A stretch of 64,000 nt of DNA. Source: Lonicera japonica. Its lineage: Eukaryota > Streptophyta > Magnoliopsida > Dipsacales > Caprifoliaceae. The stretch lies in NCBI GenBank assembly GCA_021464415.1, contig CM038467.1, forward strand, positions 51,627,309 to 51,691,308, read 5' to 3'. A program made the position numbers and the translations under genes. The notes below the pieces were generated by a model. The model saw only the letters and a program-made list of their open reading frames with translations, was not told the DNA's origin and ran no database searches. Below are positions 47,042 through 56,010 of this stretch, one piece after another; positions within the stretch are counted from its first letter, which is position 1; each line of letters begins with the position of its first letter.

Positions 47042-47612
47042 AAAGGGTTCTATTCCTTCTCTCCGCTAAACCATTTTGTTGCGGAGTATATGGAGTAGTT
47101 AACTGCCTCTGAATACCTTTTTCATCACAGAGCTGCTTAAATAGCTCAGATAAATACTCACGTCCACGATCAGTACGGAAAGCCTTAATGGTCATTCCAC
47201 TTTGATTCTCAACCAACCTCATAAAACGCTTAAAGCAATCCAATGCTTCAGACTTGTGGGAGATCAAATATACAAAACCGTAACGTGTGTAGTCATCTAT
47301 AAATGTGATGAAATAGCTAGCACCATGCCTTGCCCTCACACTAAGTGGGCCACAGATGTCTGAATGTACTAATTGCAAAGGAAAAGATGCTCTAGTGGCC
47401 TTTCCAAACGGTTTTCTAGTTGACTTTCCTACTAAGCAATGCTCACAATTGGGCAAACTAACTTTAGCGAGCTGACCTAATAAGCCCTCTCTAGCTAATC
47501 GATTCATTCTGTCCTGGCATATATGACCAAGTCTAGCATGCCAAATTGTAGAATTATCAGTAGAAGTCACAAAAGAAATAGAATTATTATTACTGGAATA
47601 ACAAATATCCAA
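47028..47612 (-). pseudogene. Copia-2 GAG-pre-integrase and integrase core
   Basis: Sense text: IWHARLGHICQDRMNRLARE and CEHCLVGKSTRKPF give the HHCC zinc-binding domain; the core shows all three catalytic residues in LVHSDICGPL, FRTDRGREYLS and QQNGLAERRNRTL. After NRTL the frame is lost at a run of five T (near 47040), with the correct continuation found in the neighbouring frame. Integrase would insert element cDNA. Here only one small frameshift separates it from the RT segment. Confidence 0.9.
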
Positions 47613-47618
47613 AACCTC

Positions 47619-47708
47619 TTACTGATCAAGGAGACATTGGATCTTACGGTGCCAAATATCATAATTGTCACCATCCAATTTCCCTCCTTTGTTCAAGTCA
47701 GTAATCAT
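47619..47708 (-). pseudogene. Copia-2 gag N-terminus fused to pre-integrase
   Basis: From the ATG at 47708 the minus strand encodes MITDLNKGGKLDGDNYDIWH and RKIQCLLDQ, the start of a copia gag, then a stop at 47621-47619. The same frame goes straight on into EVLDICYSSNNNS and the pre-integrase domain. The rest of gag, the zinc knuckle and the protease (roughly 1-1.2 kb in full elements) are absent. Confidence 0.8.
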
Positions 47709-48054
47709 GCTCTTAGAACCATCTAATTATGCGCAAAAATAAGGATATTTAATAAGGATATTATTATCAGCACAACACACATAATATTTTGCAGCACAAA
47801 TCTTAAATAAAATTTAATAGTTCACACATGACACGAGATCGAAAGATCGCTACGCTCAAAATCATCTCCCCCATCATGTGATATTATCAAATTAAAATTT
47901 AAATTACGCGCAAAATTGTATAGGAGCTTTAAGCTACCACTACACTCCCACTCTATATAAAATAGGTAAAACATGCAACACAATGATGATATATATAACA
48001 GTAAATAATATCAAAAAATGCATGTACCGTACCAAAAAAAACACCTCAAAAAAA

Positions 48055-48550
48055 AACTGTTTTTCCAAAAACAGAAAAAACAAAAACTGTTTTATTTTCT
48101 AATAAAAAACTGTTTTTCCAAAAAAACAGAAAAACAAAACTGTTTTATTTTTAATAAATAAAAAACTGTTTTTTCCAAAAAACAGAAAAACAAAACTGTT
48201 TTATTTTTAATAAATAAAAAAACTGTTTTTTAAAAAAACAGAAAAACAAAAACTGTTTTATTTTTAATATATAAAAAACTGTTTTTCCAAAAAACAGAAA
48301 AACAAAAACTGTTTTATTTTCTAATAAAAAACTGTTTTTCCAAAAAACAGAAAAACAAAACTGTTTTGTTTTTAATAAATAAAAAACTGTTTTTTCCAAA
48401 AAACAGAAAAAACAAAAACTGTTTTATTTTTAATAAATAAAAAACTGTTTTTTAAAAAAACAGAAAAACAAAAACTGTTTTATTTTCTAATAAAAAACTG
48501 TTTTACCAAAAAACAGAAAAACAAAAAAACTGTTTTATTCCTCTTAAAAC
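48055..48550. repeat. Nine-unit AAAACTGTTTT array with higher-order structure
   Basis: Nine units of about 53-58 bp each contain AAACTGTTTTT, AAAAACAG, AAACAAAACTGTTTTATTTT and an AATAAA(TA)AAA tail. Variants recur in order: units 1 and 5 end CTAATAAAA, 2-3 and 6-7 end AATAAATAAAA, 4 and 8 carry GTTTTTTAAAAAAAC, pointing to a four-unit block of about 222 bp duplicated once. Each unit can fold as a hairpin through CTGTTTT/AAAACAG. The array sits in the leader of copia-2, between primer site and gag. Confidence 0.9.
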
Positions 48551-48794
48551 AGTAAAAAAAACTTTTTTTTCAAAGAACAGAATTGTTTTTTTTTTTATAG
48601 GGAAAATAACCCACTGCCGAAACATTGAACGGTAGCCACAATTTTTTTTTTTTTAAAAGTAAGCAACCCCCTGCCGAAAATCACATCACTTATATATATA
48701 TATATATATATTATAAGCAAAAAACATCGCAACTTGAAACGATGGCACAAAAAATACACATGTGTGATTTATGTATGAAAACCAATATGTATCC

Positions 48795-48805
48795 CTCTGA
48801 TACCA
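48795..48805 (-). other. Copia-2 primer-binding site, initiator tRNA-Met
   Basis: The minus strand reads TGGTATCAGAG one base after the 5' LTR end (CCAACA), complementary to the 3' end of plant initiator tRNA-Met, the usual copia primer. Confidence 0.93.
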
Positions 48806-48806
48806 A

Positions 48807-49132
48807 TGTTGGAAAATTAATACAAGTATGCGTACCTGTATGCACAGCGGAAATAATATTGGATCTTGTGAAATTGGTCTTACAATACTCGTGTTGTGTA
48901 GCGTTACACGAACGACTACCACTATGCCCACAGCTTCAAGTACTCTCTACAAGGAACCATAGAATGTGCTTGAGAAGAGATGGCGGCCGCCTCTAGATTT
49001 GTGTTGTGTATTGTCTGTCTTATTTAGGTCTAAAGACCTAAATATATATCATTAGCCTTAAAGGGCTTTGAAACCCTAAGGCCCACTATGGGTGTCCCTA
49101 TTGGACTAAACCAATAGGCCCAAAAACCAACA
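48807..49132 (-). repeat. Copia-2 5' LTR
   Basis: 326 bp, from TGTTGGAAAATT (48807) to AAACCAACA (49132) on the plus strand; in sense orientation it is the upstream LTR and directs transcription leftwards. Nearly identical to 43835-44160. Confidence 0.95.
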
Positions 49133-49148
49133 GTTTTGTTACTGTTGT

Positions 49149-49987
49149 CAGTGTTCTAAAACTCAATGTGGGGCTGAGTACTCGGCGATTACTCGGGACT
49201 TGGCAGCCAAACGAGTCAAGTATGCCTACTCGGGAGGCTTTACTCGGCCAGCGGAAAACTCGGGCTTGACTCCGTAAAACTCACCGATTACTCGCAAGTT
49301 GTGAGACTCGACGAGTAAGAGAATTTTTTTTTATATGGCAATGGAGGATCTTCAAAGCCATTGAAGTGTATATATATGTAAATTTACACGCAAATACTGA
49401 CAGAGAGGAAGAAGCTTTTAATTTCTTGGACCTTATCTCCATTGGTCTTTCTGTTTCCTTGAGAGAGAGAGAGGAGAATGATTAAAGGATTGATGTAAAA
49501 TTTTAATAATGCAAGCTGTGAGTGAGAGAGAGGAGAATGATTAAAGGATTGATGTAAAATTTTAATAATGCAAGCTGTGAGTGAGAGAGAGGTCTCACGT
49601 GAGAGAGGAAGGTACTGTGTGAGAAGGAAGAAAAAGGACAAAGAGAGATGCACATGTGGGAGACAAGATTAAATGGGTAGAAAAAAGTAGGATTAAAGAA
49701 TGGGGAAAAGGAAAAAAAATAATTAACTAAACATATTTCACTCGTTTTGAGATGTATACATTTTTTTTAAATATATATGCATATATATATATATATAATT
49801 GGTACTTTCTTGTCATTTTATAAATTATTTCATCATATTATTATTATATTATTTAAAATATTATTTATATTAAAATATATTTTATCCGATTTTTTTCGAT
49901 TAATTCTCGATTAATTCCTGAGTAATTGAAAACTCCCTAATCCTCACCTCGCCGATCGAGTCCCGGGTCCCAAGTTTTAGAACACTA
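49149..49987. mobile_element. hAT-type MITE (CAGTGTTCTAAAA ends)
   Basis: Ends CAGTGTTCTAAAACTC (49149) and AGTTTTAGAACACTA (49987) are inverted repeats; the next 40 bp are also roughly inverted (GAGTACTCGGCGATTACTCG versus CGCCGATCGAGTC). Flanking octamers ACTGTTGT (49141-49148) and ATTGTTGT (49988-49995) match at 7 of 8. The middle has a 62-bp direct duplication (about 49462-49586: GGAGAATGATTAAAGGATTG twice) and AT-rich DNA. No coding capacity. Copia-2 lies only 11 bp from its target duplication. Confidence 0.85.
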
Positions 49988-49995
49988 ATTGTTGT

Positions 49996-52900
49996 ATTTG
50001 GTTTGATTGTATCATGTATTGAGTTGACATAAATTTTCATATGCAGACCGATCTGTACAGACAGGGACCTTTAGTGACGGTTTTTCGTTGCTTAAAAACA
50101 TATCCCCAATATATTTGCTAAAGGTCCGGTCCGTATGGAAAATGTACTCTTTGAGTCGATATATATGTATATATAAGTTCACATTCCCAACAAAAAAAAA
50201 ATATGTGCTAGGCTACACAGGATGCTCGTGTGACTTCAACAAAAAATAAGATAAAAATAGTAAGTAGTGTGGTGGTAATGTGTAAATTTAATATGCTAAA
50301 CATTGGGAAATGTTTAAAAAGAAGACTGGATGGATAAAATGTCGAGGCTATAAATCGCAAGGCAGGAAATTGAAACCTCCATAGCGATATATAAAACCTA
50401 GGAGCTACTCAACCCATTGTAAATTGGTTTTGGGTTGGATGCTCAGATGGTTTTCGGCTTGCATTTGTTTCCCCTATTGTATCCTATTTTGTTTATGTTT
50501 GGGAGAGATTGGGGGGAGGGGGGGAGGCTTTTTGAAAATTGGGGTTGTACATTTTATCGGGTCCCTTGAAACTTTTTCTTATAATAAAATGTTAACATTT
50601 TGGGCTTAAAAGCAACTTTTTGAAAATTTTAGTAGTACACCTTATTGGGTCCCTTTATGTTTTTTCTTATAAGTAAAATTTTTGACCTTTTGGACTTAAA
50701 CATATAAATGCAACGATTTACCAATATTAATGTACAGACAAAACAATATATAGGCAATAATTCTAGGTCTTTCTCGGTTAGTTTATTTTGAGTTTGTTTT
50801 CATGTTAATTACTTTTATGTAAAAAATTAAATAAATTTGTGGTTGTGTTTTTGCTCCTCAAAATTCAAAATTCTGGATCCGCTTCTGAATATTATATATA
50901 TATATATATATTTAATACTTGTAACTAGTCCAAATGTAATTACTAGTTATTACCTTCAATTTAACGAATGCTAAATTTTATGACACAAAATCTATCAAGG
51001 CGGGTTTGATCGCTTTTCTTTTCTTGGGAAAATGTCAAAGATTATTATTGGTGGCTTTTAATTCCATTAATTTTCCAGGGAATTAATTTTCATGGTTTAA
51101 CTTGTTTTAGCTTAATTTTCCCTCTTTTTCATGGAATTCAACAACCACCCTCAAAGTTCGTTACTTCTACTGCTGGTTTAGTTCAAGATTTTGTTTGGTC
51201 TTGCAATCCGAAATGGTAATTTCACATAGAAAGTTTGAGTCATCAATTTATGATTCAAACTATTGTCATGAACTATAAGAGACTCCTAATGTTAATAACA
51301 CTACTTTAGGATTTCAGGAACGAACAAAAACTTGAACTAAACGAGCACTCAATAAAAACTTTTTCCAATGAAAACAACTCCAAGGAAACCAATTCTATCC
51401 AACTAGTGCAACAAATCCCACCATTAATTAATTATTGACTGCAGCAATATTAAAACTGTCGGTGCAAGGAATGCTCTGATAACTTTTGACACTGCTTCTC
51501 TCAAGTTATTTTGTATTCTGTTTGTGTGCGATTGGTTTACAGGGAAAATAATTGAATCCGAATCCCTCAAAGTGGTTTTACATGGACAGATATGCATTGT
51601 TGGCCCACTACCTGATAGCTTAACTTTTTGTGTGAGATGGTTCCTAACACTTCGAAATTAATTAAAAACCATACGAACTTTTATGAGAAGGTTGAAAGGG
51701 AAAAAAAAAGTGTTTCGGTGAGATTTTCTATTACTTTTTTGATTTTTCCATGCAATCTTAGTCTTTGGGGGATGGGTAAGAAATTTTCCCATGAAAAAGG
51801 AGGAAAATATGGACATACAGTACCCTGGCGGTGTTTAAAGGGACATGTCTTAATTCGGATGTGTATGTTGCTGGTTGGAGTATGGAGAGGTATAGGACCG
51901 TTTTCAGAGGGCAGTACTCCTGAAATGAAGTGTATAAGTTTGATTTGATTTTTAATCTTTATTAGATATTTCAGAAAGGGGTGTACGGTGTTCCCATTCG
52001 AACTGGAAAAACTTGTCATCTAAACGTTGTACACTATTTTAAGAATACGCTAATCTGAATATAATCATTGATTAAAACCAAAACTGGTTTAATGTTGTGA
52101 GATTTGTTATGTTGATTATGTCCCAAAAAAGACACTATACTCTTAATTTTAGACATCCTGTAAAGGAATGGTGGACTCTTAATTTGGGATGAAGGGAATA
52201 TACAGAATTGGGTGCCAATTTTTTTTTCTTTTATATTTTAGCACACCTCTCATCCCCCCTCCCGTGCCCCTTGGTTCACCACCTGTTCAAAAAGAGAAAC
52301 TATAAAAAATATTGCTGAATTCCTATTCAGCTTTAGCCCAGGACATCCTGTGATTCAAACTCTTGACATGAACTATGAGGCAATATCTAATTTACCAATT
52401 TATGACTCTTGAAAAGCACAAAAGCTTGAAACAAATGGGAACTTTCTAACAATGGTTCTTATGACATGTAGAAGGGATAGGTGACGGGGCTACTTAGATC
52501 GTGATTCAGCAGTAATATTTCACTTCTTTAGTAGCATACAAGTTGCTCTCAAAAAGTCTCGTTGCCACTCGAGAAATTTTTCAAAGCTGGAAATTATCTG
52601 AAGAAGGTAATCACTCTCCTTCCTGCATGTTTTTCTTAGACTTTATTTCTGTGCCTAGCTTTACTCGAATGTTTATGTTTCTTCTCTTTCATTGCACATC
52701 ATACGGACAGTCATATGCACTCCTATAACCGTGATGTTCATAAGTAGTCTAAATATAGAGTTTTAAATTACTATGCTATGCATAAGAGGAAATGGGTTGT
52801 AAGTCCTCCTTTCACAATTATACGTAAAGGAAAGAACACCTTACTTTTCCATACACGTGTAGTGTGCTTGTGGATCCTCTACAATTTGTTTTTTTCCATT

Positions 52901-53235
52901 ACAATTTTCATTCTTTATCCATTAAAAGGTTACACTATTTTTTGAATTTTCAATTTATACCCTTACCAAAAATTTTTATTTTCCTTCTTCCCATTAGTGG
53001 TCACTAGGCCTCACCAACCACCACGCCGCCACTCACTGCTACTGCTAGAGCTCCAATGAGGTCACCGGAGCTCTCGTAGTGGCCTTCCTGTGGCGGAGGT
53101 TGGGCTGCCAATGGTGATAAAATATATTTTTAAGACAAAAAAGAAAAGTAAGGTATCCTTCAATTGTAATAATTGTGGACGGTGCCCTTTAAAGCCCTTG
53201 CCGCTGTGCATAAATATTTTGTACAAGAAATCATT
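49996..53235. other. Intergenic stretch without a supported gene
   Basis: Short reading frames (for example 51628-51948) carry no recognisable motif. 50090-50150 holds a small inverted repeat around GGACCTTTAGTGACGG and GCTAAAGGTCC. 52880-53190 shares text with the 5-kb tandem units (ATCCACTAAAAGG-like, CACCAACCAC, GGAGCTCT/GGAGCTTTAG), so it is likely another member of a dispersed family. (TA)n tract near 50895. Confidence 0.5.
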
Positions 53236-53437
53236 GGACTAACTTTTACTGCTGCTATGAATGGCTGAGCATCTGACATGGTAAGTGCATATAAACACAT
53301 AACCATTCAGATCTATTCACTGTTTTACTTTTTAAGGGACTAACTTTTACTGCTACTATGAATGGCTGAGCATCTGACATGGTAAGTGCATATAAACACA
53401 TAACCATTCAGATCTATTCACTGTTTTACTTTTTAAG
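53236..53437. repeat. 101-bp tandem duplication, nearly perfect
   Basis: GGACTAACTTTTACTGCT starts copies at 53236 and 53337. I see one difference in the body (GCTGCTATG versus GCTACTATG). Each copy holds CTGACATGGTAAGTGC, which looks like a splice donor, but no matching exon is supported. Confidence 0.9.
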
Positions 53438-53536
53438 TGATGTACTTTTGGGTACGCTTTTGATATTTTTTGCGCATATACTTTCATATGTATATTACTG
53501 GATATTATTGGAACACCTTCTTCAGCATTCTCATTA

Positions 53537-54007
53537 GACCATCTTTAGTGGGTAGGGTAAAAAGGTAAGCTAAAATGGTATATTTAGCCTATTAATATTG
53601 GCTGAGTTGCAGCGGAAAAGTGTAAAACATTACTGCACGATATATGATATATCGTGGGAGAGACATTTTATACCCATACGACAGATCTCTATTTTTGGGG
53701 CAAGCACTTTGAAGAGCCACGACACATCATGTGTCGTGGCAGGAGATTTTTGTTTCTTGTCTCATTCACATGTCCAAGAAGTTTAAGCCACCAAAATTTG
53801 GAACCTGCAAAATTTTCACTCGTCTCCCACGACACATCATATGTCGTGAGAATGGTTTTTCCTGCCACGACATATGATTTATCGTGTAAGCTAAAATTTT
53901 GTCGGCTGCTAAATTTAACTTTGCTTTACACTTTTTCATACCCTATTACATTTTTACACTACCGAATAAGGCAAACTAAAAGCTAAAATTACCCATAACA
54001 GATGGTC
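53537..54007. mobile_element. Tourist/Harbinger-like MITE with four 21-bp palindromes
   Basis: Ends GACCATCTTTAGTGGG (53537) and CCCATAACAGATGGTC (54007) are inverted repeats and are flanked by TTA on both sides (53534-53536, 54008-54010), the PIF/Harbinger target. Four 21-bp near-perfect palindromes bounded by CACGA...TCGTG lie at 53636-53656, 53718-53738, 53828-53848 and 53866-53886. No coding capacity. Confidence 0.85.
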
Positions 54008-54059
54008 TTAGCCTTCTTTTACAGTTGCTTGGATGTGGTTCTGCTATTTCCTTCATAAC

Positions 54060-54840
54060 CATAATTTTTTTTTTTGCTTTTTTGTTAGTTTTTTTTTTTT
54101 GTTTTTAATAAATCCTCTATGCCTAATCTAGGGCATTAGAGTAATAGCATAAAAAAACCCAAAATAGAAACAAAGGAGGGGAATACAATAAGGCCATCCT
54201 CAAGACCCAAAAAACACCGATGAAAATTACCCAAATTGCAATGTGGACTAAAGGAATAACCATAAATTCCATCATGCAATTCCAAAATATAGAAAATGCC
54301 CAAACAAGTGGCCATAGAGGAAAGAAAGAAACAAAAATGCAAGCAACCAAAACATAAAAAGTAAAAGACATGGAAGCCAAAATAGACCAAAAATACAGAA
54401 TTTGCATAAATGTGAACTGGACAGTCTTCTGCAGAATTTTGCCTGCAATAAACACACCGAACTGATTGCAGGAGATGTAGGGAGCCAGCACAATAACTAA
54501 CTGCCAGAAGTAGTACAAACAGGAGTCAAACTGACTTCCTGAACTTCTACTGTATTGGCTGCTGGCTGAGAGGCAACAACCAGCAAGGTCCCACTCCAAA
54601 AATGAGGAAAGGCTACTGGGGAACTGTGGCATCATTGCTGACTTCTGCAAAGACAGCTGTAGAAGAAGCTGTGGCATTTGCTTCTGCTATAGCTGGTTGA
54701 AGAATGTTGGCCGTCACCAAAGATTGAGCTTTGCCCTGCTAACGTCAAGCATACATGATCTAGAGCTAGCACTAGTTCGTAGGTTGTTCTACTATTAGAT
54801 AGTTTGAATGGGCATCTTATTAAGCTCAAGCACTCTTTTT
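54060..54840 (-). other. Possible retroposed transcript with a hydrophobic reading frame
   Basis: The minus strand from about 54830 ends in A-rich tracts (poly-T at 54066-54110 on plus), preceded by AATCTAGGGCAT-type sequence, as a retroposed or LINE-type 3' end would. A 184-codon frame at 54123-54677 encodes mostly Phe/Leu/Trp/Ile text with no domain I recognise; its composition follows from the T-rich strand, so I do not call it a gene. No target duplication found. Confidence 0.3.
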
Positions 54841-55995
54841 CTTTGACATTATATGATCAGATGCCGAGGTTGACCCAACAAGGCGACAGGGTTCCTGGCG
54901 CCTTTGCATGGCCTTGGCTGCTAGGCACTAAGCGGTCTTTTATCTAGTTAATCTTTATTGATCAAAATATTGGAAGAAATTACATTAATATTTGTTGTTA
55001 TAATTATATGATTACTAATTACTGACTCCCCAAGTGGATATTGGACACAAAATCAACCTTAAATAAAAATTATTAAAGAAATTAATCCATTATAATGTCC
55101 GATCTATGGTATGTTTTGATGAAATAAAAATACTATAACTAAAACAAATTCCATAAATCAACCTATAGCCATAATCTTGATTTTTAGCACGTGAGGGGGA
55201 TTGTTGAAGATCATGATATACAACATTCAAATCCTATAATTACAATTTCTTCAACAAATGTTAGAATACAAACATGTTCTAAACTGCTCAATTTTGTCTA
55301 GAGTCATCAACGTTAAGTGTAGACACTTGGATCTCCTCACAATATAAAGTTGGATTGAATTCCCTAGTTCTAAATTTAGGCAATTTCATGTTTTACTTGG
55401 AATGACTTAATATGAGTTTTCATGACTTATCAAATTCGTCAAGATTGTGGTCCGGCGGAAAAACATATTACAATTGTTTTTTTTTTTTTTGACGAGATTA
55501 CGATTGTTCAATTTTCACAATCAAACACAAAGAAATGTAAAAATCGTATATTGCCTAATTATTAATTGTCTAATTCACAATTTGAGGGGCAACCAACGGG
55601 CCCTAAGTGTATCATAACTTCCAATAATAAGTCCACCAGCATTAATAATTATGAAGGCAGAAAGTGTTTTAGTAAGAAGGTGTATGTGTCTTTAAGCCCA
55701 TAAAGAAGAATTAACTACATTGGAGTTTGAATTTTTTTTTATTTTTATTTTCTTTTGGTGCATTGCATCTTATTAGCTAAATATGAAAATAATGTGACCC
55801 TCACCAATAAAGCTACATTGATTTGAATTGGCCTTTTGTTTTGCTTTATTGGGGGCATGAAAGAAATAGTATGTTTGACCGGCCACAATCACGAAGTAAA
55901 CTTGGTCCAAAGTATAGTTGCCTTCTTGTTCCATTCCAGTAATTAATTAATGTATCCAATTTCTTATCCTGTTTTTCTGAACCTTTGTGGTACAG
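54841..55995 (+). promoter_or_regulatory. Upstream region of the CNL gene, putative 5' UTR intron end
   Basis: AT-rich, no protein-coding feature. The last bases TTTGTGGTACAG (55984-55995) before GTTCTTGGTGTTTTGATGG look like a 3' splice site just ahead of the CNL start codon, suggesting a 5' UTR intron. No TATA box can be assigned with confidence. Confidence 0.35.
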
Positions 55996-56010
55996 GTTCT
56001 TGGTGTTTTG

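Larger units (their letters stand above)
43835..49132 (-). mobile_element. Ty1/copia retrotransposon (copia-2), young but internally deleted
   Basis: Two 326-bp direct LTRs (43835-44160 and 48807-49132) differ at two positions by my reading. The exact pentamer GTTTT flanks the element (43830-43834, 49133-49137). The initiator-Met primer site and a polypurine tract are present next to the LTRs, so the cis signals for replication are complete. The 4.6-kb interior keeps integrase and RT but lacks nearly all gag and protease and the middle of RNase H. It must have been copied by proteins from a related element, or was damaged very recently. Confidence 0.95.

Noticed and set aside
48055..48550. 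Repeat array resembling a satellite or CRISPR
   Set aside because: Units are contiguous with no spacers and lie inside a copia leader; treated as a retrotransposon leader repeat.
51628..52019. Overlapping plus and minus frames of about 110 codons
   Set aside because: No motif, opposite frames over the same DNA, and no splice or promoter context.
54123..54677. 184-codon minus-strand frame rich in Phe, Leu and Trp, possible membrane protein
   Set aside because: No recognisable family, no start context, and the composition follows from an A-rich plus strand next to poly-T tracts; kept only as a possible retroposed sequence.
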